55,798 nt of DNA from Candidatus Bilophila faecipullorum (GCA_944326695.1 CALVEZ010000025.1:1-55798), one strand, 5' to 3'; shown: positions 8,505-16,814, counted from the first letter of the stretch. A program made the numbers and translations. The notes: generated by a model not told the origin, from the letters alone.

Positions 8505-9329
8505 ATGAGCATTACGCTGTACACGGCACCCGACTGCCTGCGATGCAAGATCGTCAAGGGCTTTCTCGCCGAACGCGGGATTGCCTACGGAACCGTGGAT
8601 TTCAAGGGCGACGCCCAGACCTTCAACACCTTTTACCGCGCCAACCGCAAGGCCATCTACCGCAATCCCGAAGGCGTCGAGTTCCCGCTGTTTGACGACG
8701 GCGAAGTGATCAAGCAGGGATCGGGCGAAGTCATCGCCTATCTGCTGTCCGGCCATGCTCTCGAAGGCGCGGTGACGCGCAGCGATCTGCTGCACGGCTG
8801 GATTTCCGGCCTCTACCTGTCCCAGTGTCCTGCGGATCAGGAAGAGCATTTCGTCGAACTTGTCCAGCAGCTCGCCAAGGGCGGCCTTTCCGTCTGCGTG
8901 CAGACCGACGGCCGCAAGCCCGCCCTGCTGGAACGGCTGATCGGCCTCGGCGTGCTTGCCAAGGTGCAGCTCAACATTCCCGGTCCCGCCGCCGTGTATG
9001 AAACCCTCTACGGCGCGGCCCCCTCCGGGGAAGAACTGGCCAAGACCATCGAGCTTGTGCGGGCCTTCCCTGATCACGACATCCGTTTTCTCGCCACGCC
9101 CATTCCCGGGGCGGATGGCGCACGCTGGCCGAGCCGCGACGAAGCGGGCGAGGCGGCGCGCATGGTCTACGAAGCCTGCGGGGATCATCAGCTCCCCTAC
9201 GCCGTCGCCGCCGTGACGCCCGAAATGCCGCAGGGGATGCAGGGCCTTGAGCCTGTGGCCGATGCCATGCTGCTCAAGTACCGTTCCGCTTCCCGCGAGT
9301 TCCTGTTCAAGGCCGATATCCAAAAGTAG
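8505..9329 (+). CDS. Glutaredoxin fused to a radical-SAM-like domain lacking the cluster cysteines
   Basis: A 274-residue two-part protein. Residues 1-82 are a glutaredoxin fold with redox motif 'CLRC' (Cys11, Cys14) and the cis-Pro loop 'EFPLFDDG'. Residues 83-274 resemble the barrel part of the activating enzymes of anaerobic ribonucleotide reductase and pyruvate formate-lyase: 'SGLYLSQCPADQEEHF', then 'VQTDGRKPALLERLI' and 'VQLNIPGPAAVYETLYG'. The CxxxCxxC motif that would bind the 4Fe-4S cluster is absent, so this half is probably not a working radical enzyme. It lies 48 bp after the arylsulfotransferase and likely shares its transcript. It may pass electrons or hold a thiol intermediate between Lpd/lipoyl protein and the arylsulfotransferase; this is inference. 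Confidence 0.65.
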   Translation: MSITLYTAPDCLRCKIVKGFLAERGIAYGTVDFKGDAQTFNTFYRANRKAIYRNPEGVEFPLFDDGEVIKQGSGEVIAYLLSGHALEGAVTRSDLLHGWISGLYLSQCPADQEEHFVELVQQLAKGGLSVCVQTDGRKPALLERLIGLGVLAKVQLNIPGPAAVYETLYGAAPSGEELAKTIELVRAFPDHDIRFLATPIPGADGARWPSRDEAGEAARMVYEACGDHQLPYAVAAVTPEMPQGMQGLEPVADAMLLKYRSASREFLFKADIQK

Positions 9330-9572
9330 GCGTCGGGAAGAGGCGGCAGCGTCCAGAGGCGCCTTTCCGTCTTCCGCTTTCTCCCGGCAGGGGGACGGAA
9401 GGCGGCCTCGGGGGACGCGCGCCATTTGACAGGCTTTCCATTTTCGGGGACGTTCTCCCCAACCCTCTTTCCTCCGGCGGAAGACGCTCCGCCGCGTGAG
9501 GGAAGGGGGCGGGGAAAGCCCTTCTCCCACGGCATTCTCTTCCTTTCCTGAGAACAGCAAATGAGGCACACC

Positions 9573-10940
9573 ATGCACTACGATGTCATCATCATCGGCG
9601 GAGGGCCCGGCGGCACGACCGCGGCGAAGGAACTGGCGGCGGGCGGGAAAAAGGTCGCCCTTGTGGAAGACAGGCATTGGGGCGGCACCTGCCTGAACTG
9701 CGGCTGCATCCCCACCAAGATGCTGCTCGGCGCGACCGCTCCCCTCGGCCTTTTGAAGGCGCAGGAGCGTCTGCGGACCATGAAGGGCAGCATCGAGATC
9801 GACTACAAGGCTCTTCAGAACCGTATCGGCCGTTTCCTCAAGGGATCGAGCCAGAGCCTCGCCAAGTCGCTGACCGCCGCCGGGATCACCCTGTACGAGG
9901 GCCGCGGCGTGTGCACGGGCAAGGGGCAGGTGGCCGTGCGTACGGACTCCGGCGAGGAAAGCCTCACCGCCGATACGCTGGTGCTGGCCTGCGGCTCGTC
10001 GAGCGCGTCCTTTCCGGGCCTTGCCCCGGACGGTGACGCCGTGCTCGACAGCACGGACATCCTCAACCTCCCCGAGGTGCCGGAAAGCCTGATCATCGTG
10101 GGTGCGGGAGCCATCGGTCTGGAACTGGGCGACTTTTTCGGCGCGATGGGCACGAAGGTGACCATCGTGGAAGCCGCGCCGCACATCGCTCCCACCGAAG
10201 ACGCGGACATCGCCAAGGAGATGGAGCGCGCCCAGACCAAGGCGGGCCGGACCTGTATTGCGGGCGTGATGGCGAAATCTCTGGTAACCAGGGACGGGCA
10301 GGCCGAATTGACGCTGGGCGACGGGCGCGTGCTGACTGCATCCAAGGCGCTGGTGGCCGTGGGCCGCACGCCCAATACGGCGGGCCTTGACTGCGAAAAG
10401 GCGGGCTGCACTCTGAAGCGGCGCGGTTTCGTGGAGGTAAACGCCTCCCTTGAGGCCGCCGAGGGCGTCTATGCCATCGGCGACGTGAACGGCCTGACCC
10501 TGCTGGCCCATGCCGCGGATCATCAGGGCTCCTACGTGGCCCGCCGTATTCTTGGCGAAGAGCAGGGCGTCTACGTGCCCGGGCCGGTGCCTTCCTGCAT
10601 CTACGGCGGTATGGAAATCATGCGCGTGGGCCAGACCGCCAAGGCTCTTCTTGCGGAAGGCCGGAACGTCTCCGTGTCGCAGGTTCCGCTGACGTTGAAC
10701 CCCATCGCGCAGGCGGCGGGCAGTTCGGGCGGCTTCGTCAAGGTCGTCTGGGACGGCGACGCCATCGCGGGCATCGCGGCCATCGGGCACGGCGTCTCCC
10801 ACCTCGTCACCGTGGCGCAACTGCTGATGATCGGGGGCTATGGCCCCGAAAAGCTCCATGAAGTCATGATCGGCCATCCCACGCTGGACGAAATCGTCCC
10901 CGCCGCCATCCGTGCGCCGCGCGTGGCCGTGACCGCCTAA
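9573..10940 (+). CDS. lpd: Dihydrolipoamide dehydrogenase
   Basis: Flavoprotein disulfide reductase that oxidises dihydrolipoyl groups with NAD+. It shows the FAD motif 'GGGPGG', the redox disulfide 'GGTCLNCGCIPTK', the NAD-binding 'GAGAIGLELGDFFG', 'YAIGDVNG', and the C-terminal His-Glu pair in 'HPTLDE'. The ATG at 9573 (GAGG 6 nt upstream, giving 455 aa and the usual 'MHYDVIIIGGG' start) is preferred over an in-frame ATG at 9561. The gene follows the glutaredoxin fusion after about 240 bp and is 28 bp before a GcvH-like lipoyl protein, its probable substrate. No E1/E2 or glycine cleavage P/T genes are nearby. Confidence 0.9.
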   Translation: MHYDVIIIGGGPGGTTAAKELAAGGKKVALVEDRHWGGTCLNCGCIPTKMLLGATAPLGLLKAQERLRTMKGSIEIDYKALQNRIGRFLKGSSQSLAKSLTAAGITLYEGRGVCTGKGQVAVRTDSGEESLTADTLVLACGSSSASFPGLAPDGDAVLDSTDILNLPEVPESLIIVGAGAIGLELGDFFGAMGTKVTIVEAAPHIAPTEDADIAKEMERAQTKAGRTCIAGVMAKSLVTRDGQAELTLGDGRVLTASKALVAVGRTPNTAGLDCEKAGCTLKRRGFVEVNASLEAAEGVYAIGDVNGLTLLAHAADHQGSYVARRILGEEQGVYVPGPVPSCIYGGMEIMRVGQTAKALLAEGRNVSVSQVPLTLNPIAQAAGSSGGFVKVVWDGDAIAGIAAIGHGVSHLVTVAQLLMIGGYGPEKLHEVMIGHPTLDEIVPAAIRAPRVAVTA

Positions 10941-10968
10941 CCCAACGCCTTTTTCAAGGAGACACGCC

Positions 10969-11352
10969 ATGAGCCTCACCTATCCCGACGACCGCACCTA
11001 TCACGCCGAACACCTCTGGGCCAAAGACGAGGCGGACGGCACCATGCTGATCGGCATCACCGATTTCGCGCAGGATCAGCTCGGCGGGGTCATTTTTGTA
11101 GACCTGCCCGCCGTGGGCGACCATTTCGCGCAGGGCACCTCCTGCGCCTCCATCGAATCCGTCAAGGTCACCTCCGACGCCATCATCCCTGTTTCCGGGG
11201 AAATCGTGGCCGTGAACGAGGCGTTGGCCGACGCGCCGGAACTGCTCAATGACAGCCCCTATGACAAGGGCTGGCTCGTGCGCGTCAAGCCGGACAATGC
11301 CGCCGAGGGCGGGCGCATCTCCGCCGCCGACTACGCGGCGCTGGTTGGCTGA
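10969..11352 (+). CDS. gcvH: GcvH-like lipoyl carrier protein
   Basis: A 127-residue H-protein homologue. The lipoylated lysine is in 'SIESVKVTSDAI', the standard motif, and the flanking 'GDHFAQGTSCASIE' and 'VSGEIVAVNEAL' complete the lipoyl fold. CAAGGAG precedes the ATG. In glycine cleavage this protein carries the aminomethyl group, but gcvP and gcvT are not in the window; its partner here is the adjacent Lpd, in an operon led by an arylsulfotransferase. It may be a dedicated dithiol carrier for that pathway or the housekeeping H protein; sequence alone does not decide. Confidence 0.85.
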   Translation: MSLTYPDDRTYHAEHLWAKDEADGTMLIGITDFAQDQLGGVIFVDLPAVGDHFAQGTSCASIESVKVTSDAIIPVSGEIVAVNEALADAPELLNDSPYDKGWLVRVKPDNAAEGGRISAADYAALVG

Positions 11353-11961
11353 TCCTTCTCGGGGCGGCGTTCCACGCGGCCTCCCGGTCAGGAAGAGGGC
11401 CTTCTCCGCATCCTTTCCGAGGGCGGGGAAGGCCCTTTGCGTTGGGGAAAAAGTGGCTTACATTGCCTCAGGGAAGTTTCCGCGGATGCGAGAGGGGCCT
11501 CAAGGACGAAAACGCTGCCTCTGGATTAGATGAAGGGTTCCGCGGATATAGGAAGGGCCCCCGGAGGCCCGGGGCAGGGTGGCCCGGGACAATCCCCGCT
11601 GTGACGGGAGGAAGCCCTTCGGCGTAGCCGTGGCACACAGGCGAAAGAGGGATTCCTTCGCCATATGGCGGCGGTGGGGGAAGAGAGCGGGCGGAGCCTT
11701 TCCGGAAAGAGGGGCCTCCTGTCAAGGGCGCTCCGGAACGGAGGGAATGTCCGTGAAGGCGCGTCAGCCGCACACGGAACCCGCGCGCAGCCGTGATTTT
11801 CCGTCGGCGAAGGGCGCAGACGGTCTCCGGGGAGGGACGTTGATCGGTTCTCCCGAGAGAAGACCTTCCACGCCTGTGCACCGGGGAAGGTAGATGTTTC
11901 GCAGTGAGGAGCTCTCCGCGCGCGTCTTCCCCTTCCGCGCGGAAAGGCAAGGACAGAAGAG
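11353..11961. other. Intergenic region, no gene seen
   Basis: About 600 bp of GC-rich sequence between the lipoyl protein and DUF5131. It holds a likely terminator near its left end. Open frames on both strands are Arg/Pro/Gly-rich and have no recognisable domain, so none is called. Confidence 0.5.
11396..11438 (+). terminator. Probable terminator after the lipoyl protein gene
   Basis: AGGGCCTT (11396-11403) pairs with AAGGCCCT (11429-11436) around a GC-rich loop and is followed by a short TT. It lies 44 bp after the stop codon. Confidence 0.5.
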
Positions 11962-12675
11962 ATGTCGCAGTGGAATCCTTGGCATGGCTGCCGCAAGATC
12001 AGCCCCGGTTGCAGGCATTGCTACGTGTTCCGTATGGATGCGGCGCACGGCAGGGACGCCTCGCAGGTGCGGCGGACGGGCGATTTCGACGCGCCCCTGC
12101 GCAAGCGCCGCAACGGGGAATATCGCCTGCCTGCGGGCGAAACGGTCTATACCTGCTTCACCTCCGATTTTTTCCTGCCGGAAGCGGACGGCTGGCGGCC
12201 CGAGGCATGGCGCATGATCCGTCTGCGGCAGGATGCGGACTTTTTTATCGTCACCAAACGGGCGGATCGCATCGCCCCGCTGCTTCCTCCGGACTGGGGC
12301 GAGGGCTATTCCAACGTCATACTCTGCTGCACCTGCGAGGATCAGGCGCGGGCCGACTTCCGCCTGCCGTTTTTTCTGAGTCTGCCTTTGCGGTACCGCC
12401 GCATCATCTGTGAACCCTTGCTGGAGCGGATTGACTTGGCCCCCTATCTGGCTTCGGGCATTGATGGGGTGATCGTGGGCGGCGAGTCCGGGCCGGAGGC
12501 GCGCCTGTGCGATTACGCATGGGTGCTCGACATCCGGCGGCAGTGCGCCGAGGCGGGCGTGACCTTTTCATTCAAGCAGACCGGGGCGCGCTTTCTGAAG
12601 GATGGCCGCCTCTACCGCCTCCCCCGGGCCTTGCAGCACCCGCAGGCCAAGAGAGCGGGCATTGATTTGCCCTGA
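11962..12675 (+). CDS. DUF5131 (phage Gp37/Gp68-like) protein
   Basis: A 237-residue protein opening with 'WNPWHGCRKISPGCRHCY', the cysteine-rich signature of the DUF5131 family, whose members resemble radical-SAM proteins with an altered cysteine spacing (C-x6-C-x2-C). Other family blocks seen are 'VYTCFTSDFF', 'FFIVTKRADRI', 'VIVGGESGPEARLC' and 'FKQTGARF'. The biochemical role is not established. Family members are often carried by phages and mobile elements, but there are no other phage genes here. Confidence 0.8.
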   Translation: MSQWNPWHGCRKISPGCRHCYVFRMDAAHGRDASQVRRTGDFDAPLRKRRNGEYRLPAGETVYTCFTSDFFLPEADGWRPEAWRMIRLRQDADFFIVTKRADRIAPLLPPDWGEGYSNVILCCTCEDQARADFRLPFFLSLPLRYRRIICEPLLERIDLAPYLASGIDGVIVGGESGPEARLCDYAWVLDIRRQCAEAGVTFSFKQTGARFLKDGRLYRLPRALQHPQAKRAGIDLP

Positions 12676-12774
12676 ACCCCTGTTGAGGCATCCCGCAGTC
12701 CCCCGGGGAGAAGTCGCCCGGGGCGCCTTGCCTCATGATACCCACGCGGAGATTTCCCACCAAGGAGAGGATGT

Positions 12775-13746
12775 ATGCCCGTGCCTTCAATGCCGTTGAC
12801 GCCGCTTTCCCGTTTGTGCGCGCTTTTTGAGGAGGTGGCGGGAGATGCCATCGCCCGGGCCGTGGGTGAGGGCGGCTGCGTGTTCAGGACACGGGGGATC
12901 ATCGGGGACTGGACGCAGAAAAAGACCTTTTGGAACAACGTCTACTACGGCGTCGACCTGAGCGAGGGAGGCCGCGTCATCAGCGTGGACCTTCCCTATG
13001 AGGTCATTCAGAGCGGGGACATCCGCCCCGGAAGCCTCGTTGATGTCATTGGGACGCCCTCGGTCCATCTGAAAAAGTCGGTGGTGCTGTTCAAGCTGCA
13101 CATCCACGCGGCGTGCGTCATCACGCCTCCGGCCTCGGCCGCGCCGCGCTATGAGGCGGGCCGGAGCATCGCCGGGACCGTCAATCACCTCAAGGAAATA
13201 GGCTTTCGCCGCATCGCCTTTCCCAAACGGGTGGAAGGGGTTTCGGTCATCCATTCCAAATCTCGCAGCGCCAATGTCTTTGCCGATTTCAGCAACGAGC
13301 TGGCCGGGAGGAACGTCCGCCTTGAGCCCCTGCCCGTATCCATGACGGACCCGGCGGCCATCACCCGCACCATTGAGGCCGCGACGGGAAACGTCATCGT
13401 GCTGATCCGCGGGGGCGGGGACGAGGGCGATTTCTTGACCTTTCAGGACGAAAGCGTGGTCCGGGCGCTCGCGCGCAAGGCGGCTCACCGCGTCACGGGA
13501 TTGGGGCATTCGGCCAACCTGACCTATGCCGACATCGTGGCCGATTTTTGCACTACCACGCCCGCCAGCGCCGGGGCCTACGTGCGGGAGCAGTTGGCGC
13601 GCACCTACGGGGCCCGGCAGGAGGAAGTTCAGGAAGCGGAACGGCAGGCCGTCCTGATCCGCGATCTCAAACGCAGCAACCTCAAGCTTCTGCTTCTGGC
13701 CGTGGCGCTCGCCGGGTTCATCGTCTACTGGGGCTTTATCCGATGA
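12775..13746 (+). CDS. XseA-like protein with C-terminal membrane anchor
   Basis: A 323-residue relative of the exonuclease VII large subunit. An OB-like N-terminal part ('VFRTRGIIGDWTQKKTFW', 'VDLSEGGRVISVDLP') precedes the core 'VIVLIRGGGDEGDFLTFQDE' and 'GLGHSANLTYADIVADF' with 'TTTPASAGAYV', which align with the XseA RGGGS...DE and GHE-T-D blocks. The protein is much shorter than XseA (about 400-450 aa), lacks the long coiled coil, and ends in a hydrophobic segment ('LLLLAVALAGFIVYWGFI'). The GHE motif is altered to GHS. AAGGAG precedes the start. No xseB is next to it. Probably a diverged, membrane-tethered paralogue; nuclease activity is uncertain. Confidence 0.65.
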   Translation: MPVPSMPLTPLSRLCALFEEVAGDAIARAVGEGGCVFRTRGIIGDWTQKKTFWNNVYYGVDLSEGGRVISVDLPYEVIQSGDIRPGSLVDVIGTPSVHLKKSVVLFKLHIHAACVITPPASAAPRYEAGRSIAGTVNHLKEIGFRRIAFPKRVEGVSVIHSKSRSANVFADFSNELAGRNVRLEPLPVSMTDPAAITRTIEAATGNVIVLIRGGGDEGDFLTFQDESVVRALARKAAHRVTGLGHSANLTYADIVADFCTTTPASAGAYVREQLARTYGARQEEVQEAERQAVLIRDLKRSNLKLLLLAVALAGFIVYWGFIR

Positions 13747-14040
13747 GGGGCGGGTTTTTGGGGTTGTTCCGGGGCAGGTGTTTTTGATCTGAGCGCGGGG
13801 CCAGTGCCTCGGGAATGCCGACAAAACGGCGGGCGCGATGGGGAAAGGGCGGAAAAGCTGCCCTCCACCGGCAATCTTGAAAGTATTCCTTTAAGAAAGC
13901 ACATCCCTCTGCTTTCTCCCGTTGCCTATCCAGAGGTCCGGAGGGGGCAGCCTTGCCCGAGGCGGGCCTGGGACGAGGGTGCAGCCGGAGAGACCGTTTT
14001 CGTTCCCGCCGTGCGCTACCGTCTTGTGCCCCTTTTTTTC

Positions 14041-14631
14041 CTACACGTCGGCGGCCTTGGCTTGCACGGCAAAGGGGATGCGCCCGAGAAACTTTTCCCG
14101 CCCTTGACCGCTCAGCCATGCGTCACATTCCTCCGCCGCGAGCAGGAGCGGCATCCGGTCATGATAGGGTGCCATGCTCTCGTTGGCGTCCGTGGTGAGG
14201 ATGGTAAAGCACTGGGTCACGCCAAGGCGCGGTGGTTCCAGATTTTCTGCGAAACCAGCCAGATACAGGATAGCCTCTCCCTCCCTGCGGAAGAGGTATT
14301 TTTCTTTTTTGCGGCTGCCGGGGACGGTTTTCCATTCGTAAAAGCCCGTGGTGGGCACCACGACGGGGCAGGCGCGCAGGGCCTTCCGGAACATGGGCTT
14401 GACGAGCGCGGTTTCAGCGCGGGCGTTGAAGACGACGCCCCGTCCGTCCCAGCGTGGAAAACCCCATGACATAGCCCGGGCTTCCATCCCTTCCGTTGCC
14501 AGCGCCAGTACGGGCGCGACGTCTCCCGGATAGATGTCTCCGGTTTTGATGAGCGAGGCTTGCGGCCCCAGAGCGTCGAGGATGGCGCGCATTTTCGTTG
14601 GCGTCGGGTCGATGTTGAAACGGCCGCACAT
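14041..14631 (-). CDS. yedK: SRAP (HMCES/YedK) family DNA-protein crosslinking protein
   Basis: A 196-residue SRAP domain. The family senses abasic sites in single-stranded DNA and links covalently through Cys2. The mature N-terminus 'MCGRFNIDPT' supplies Cys2, and the conserved 'NARAE', 'VPTTGFYEWK' and 'YHDRMP' blocks are present with the active-site Asn, Glu and His. AAAGGAGG precedes the ATG. The convergent arrangement with the XseA-like gene leaves 294 bp between them, in which I see no gene. Confidence 0.92.
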   Translation of the reverse strand: MCGRFNIDPTPTKMRAILDALGPQASLIKTGDIYPGDVAPVLALATEGMEARAMSWGFPRWDGRGVVFNARAETALVKPMFRKALRACPVVVPTTGFYEWKTVPGSRKKEKYLFRREGEAILYLAGFAENLEPPRLGVTQCFTILTTDANESMAPYHDRMPLLLAAEECDAWLSGQGREKFLGRIPFAVQAKAADV

Positions 14632-14950
14632 GGCTTGCCTCCTTTGGCTGTGCGTCTCGGCTGTTCCGCGTATTGGAGCAGAGAGGCCGTACAGGTGGAA
14701 TGATATATTTTTTCATGGGTTACGGCGTAAAACGGCGTATGGCTGTTCATGGGGTGCGCCCTGCCTTGCGGTCCGCGCCGGGCAGTGGAGGGCCAGCCTC
14801 CCTGTGGGCAGATCAGGGGTTTCCCCAAAAACTATTTTTTATCAAGTGAATAAGCAACGTCAGGGGGTCTTTTTCTCTCCGGAATATACGGTGACAAAAA
14901 ATCGCGCCCGTGTCAGGCAAGATGTATCCAAATCCCAAGAGAGGAGCAAC
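14632..14950. other. Divergent intergenic region
   Basis: The 319 bp between the SRAP gene (minus) and a small plus-strand gene must hold both promoters. The stretch 14820-14890 is visibly more AT-rich than its surroundings. No clear operator was recognised. Confidence 0.4.
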
Positions 14951-15208
14951 ATGACGGTAAGCAATGTGGATGAAATGATGGTTGGGGTCTGTATCTTGCG
15001 TGGCGCGTATCCGCATTTGGATTTGCAGGACCTGGTGGAGGACGTGCGGCAGATTGCACGGCTGACGGCGCAAGAGAATCTGGGAGATGCCGAAACGGAA
15101 AAGGCCGTTATCCGAGCCGCCGTTTTCTTGATCGCGGCGGATAAGGAGCTGACGCCGCACACGGCGATAGAGATGGCGGTACGGGTGCGCAAGACCGTGT
15201 CAGCCTGA
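14951..15208 (+). CDS. Small hypothetical protein (85 aa)
   Basis: I do not recognise the family. The start at 14951 is preferred because AGAGGAG precedes it. The product is soluble and mostly helical ('DLVEDVRQIARLTAQE', 'ETEKAVIRAAVFLIAAD'), with no signal peptide or membrane segment. It is followed by a good terminator, supporting a genuine single-gene unit. Confidence 0.6.
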   Translation: MTVSNVDEMMVGVCILRGAYPHLDLQDLVEDVRQIARLTAQENLGDAETEKAVIRAAVFLIAADKELTPHTAIEMAVRVRKTVSA

Positions 15209-15228
15209 TATTTCCGGAATGGCGTCCC

Positions 15229-15276
15229 GGCGGCAGGCTGCGGTTCTCAGGACTGCGGGCTTGCCGCCTTTTTTTT
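15229..15276 (+). terminator. Rho-independent terminator
   Basis: A 10-bp stem (15229-15238 with 15259-15268, one G-U pair) is followed by an 8-T run. It ends the small hypothetical gene. Confidence 0.85.
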
Positions 15277-15967
15277 GCGGCACTCTGCTGGAAATGAAGG
15301 AAAGCTTGTAACAAGAAGAGCATCCCGCAGGTGGAGGCTTCTCGCTTACCGGGAAGGTTTCCAGCGCGTTCCCAGCCCGCCGTTTTCATACCACCGCCCT
15401 GCATTTTCGGCAGGGCAGTGGTTTCAGATATTCGCGGTAAGCCCAGTCGCCTGTTTTTTGTACGGCACTCAGGGCTTTCTTTCCCTGCGTTCGTTGCGGC
15501 GTTGCTTGTAGTCTTTGGTCATGCGGATTCCTGAGCTAGGTGCGTCTGGATGCGGAGGGGGCCGGTTTATCGCATAAAGGCGGCGGCGTGGCAAACCGGC
15601 GCTGTCGTATAGTTGCCGCGTCCTTGCGGAAACGGGTTTCCTTTCATAGCCGGGCGGGAGCCTTCCCAACGCGTTTCGTCCTCCGTAAAGCCGTCGGTCC
15701 TCTTTTCACGAGGGCCGGCGGCTTTTTACTCAGCGCCTTGCCGTTGAAGGGAGAGGGCCGCTCCGGGCGTGGCATGGGCCACACGCCTCTCGATCCCCTT
15801 TTCCTTGCGCGCGGCCCCGTGAAACAGGAGGAGACGGCGTCGGTGCTGTGGGAAGGCGGGCTGTCGGAATTTTCTAAAAATCTTTAAAATCAAGATACTA
15901 ACGTGAAAAATAGTTTTCGGGCGGCGCGTTTTTGCCCACACTGCGAACACAACACAGGAGGTCTTCA
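15277..15967. other. Long intergenic region with an orphan terminator
   Basis: About 690 bp without a convincing protein gene. It contains a hairpin at 15391-15421 and a very strong terminator at 15689-15727 that has no upstream coding sequence, so an untranslated RNA between them is possible. Open frames here are low-complexity and lack domains. Confidence 0.45.
15689..15727 (+). terminator. Strong orphan Rho-independent terminator
   Basis: A 14-bp stem (15689-15702 with 15710-15723, two G-U pairs) with a 7-nt loop is followed by a T-run. The nearest upstream coding sequence on this strand already has its own terminator 410 bp earlier. Confidence 0.8.
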
Positions 15968-16327
15968 ATGGAAGATACCACCCATAAAAGTTTCGGAGAC
16001 AAGGCCAAGGACGCGCTGGACAAGACCGGGGATTACCTGAGCGACGTCAAGGATTCCATTGCGGATGGCATGGATGACATGGCGGACAGCGTAAAGGATA
16101 CCTTCCGCGATACGGACGACCGCGTGCATCATGATTACGACCGCACCCGCGTCCATTACGATGGAGACGGCGACAAGACGGTGAAGCATACGCGGGAAAC
16201 CGTCCGCGACCACGGCGACGGCACCGAGCGCGTCCATGAGAAGACCAAGGAAAAGGTCCATCATGGGACGGACTCCACGCGCCGCACCTATGAAGAGACC
16301 CGGGACCGGACGAAGAAAACGTTCTAG
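15968..16327 (+). CDS. Highly charged LEA-like cytoplasmic protein
   Basis: A 119-residue hydrophilic protein with no signal peptide. The N-terminal half repeats an amphipathic helical pattern ('GDYLSDVKDSIADGMDDM', 'DSVKDTFRD'), and the C-terminal half is rich in His, Asp, Arg, Lys and Thr ('DRVHHDYDRTRVHYDGDG', 'TKEKVHHGTDSTRRTYEE'), like late-embryogenesis-abundant or hydrophilin stress proteins. The ATG at 15968 has AGGAGG upstream. It is 38 bp before an exported protein with a related helix, so the two are probably co-transcribed. A protective or membrane-binding role is inferred. Confidence 0.7.
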   Translation: MEDTTHKSFGDKAKDALDKTGDYLSDVKDSIADGMDDMADSVKDTFRDTDDRVHHDYDRTRVHYDGDGDKTVKHTRETVRDHGDGTERVHEKTKEKVHHGTDSTRRTYEETRDRTKKTF

Positions 16328-16365
16328 CCCTTCCCCCATAACGTTTACCACTCAGGAGAGAGAGG

Positions 16366-16752
16366 ATGAAAAACACAGTACTTACTCTTTGCGGCGGTCT
16401 GCTGCTGGCCGGTTTTGTCGTGCTTCCCGCCGCTCATGCGGCTTCCGCCGAGGCCCGTCTCGTGGCCGATAATTCTTTCACCCAGTCCGTGAAGGAAGGC
16501 TATGAAGACCTCAAGGACAGCGTAAAGGAAACCTTCGGCGGCTATACCGGCAATGATCGGGAAGACGCCCGCAACTACATGGAACGCCGTCAGGCCGATT
16601 TGAAAAAGTACCATGACACCGTGCGCGAAGCCCGCAAGGATTTCATGGAAGCCCGGCAGAGCGACCGTGAAGCGTATCTGAAGCATCACAAGGAACTGCC
16701 CCAGCCGGAAGACATCAAGGCCGATATGGACCTTTCCAAGATCGATTCCTGA
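16366..16752 (+). CDS. Exported helical stress-type protein
   Basis: A 128-residue protein with a clear signal peptide (about residues 1-25, ending 'PAAHAAS'). The mature part is charged and helical: 'SVKEGYEDLKDSVKETFGG' closely resembles the 'DMADSVKDTFRD' segment of the upstream gene, and the remainder ('YMERRQADLKKYHDTVRE') looks like a coiled coil. CAGGAGAGAGAGG precedes the ATG. The pair may protect membranes or proteins on both sides of the inner membrane. No named family is assigned. Confidence 0.7.
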   Translation: MKNTVLTLCGGLLLAGFVVLPAAHAASAEARLVADNSFTQSVKEGYEDLKDSVKETFGGYTGNDREDARNYMERRQADLKKYHDTVREARKDFMEARQSDREAYLKHHKELPQPEDIKADMDLSKIDS

Positions 16753-16777
16753 TCCCTGAGGCACTTGCAGGCAAGGT

Positions 16778-16814
16778 CCTCCCGTGTGCCTTTGGCGGAC
16801 GGGAGGGCTTTTTT
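16778..16814 (+). terminator. Rho-independent terminator
   Basis: CCTCCCGT (16778-16785) pairs with ACGGGAGG (16799-16806), followed by GC and a 6-T run. It ends the LEA-like pair. Confidence 0.85.

Noticed and set aside
6879..10979. A 1366-codon minus-strand open frame under the second arylsulfotransferase operon
   Set aside because: It is antisense to four clear genes and its His/Gly/Arg-rich product has no domain; long antisense frames are common in high-GC DNA.
11962..12675. DUF5131 gene as evidence of a prophage
   Set aside because: No integrase, capsid, tail or lysis genes lie near; one gene of a family that also occurs in chromosomes is not enough.
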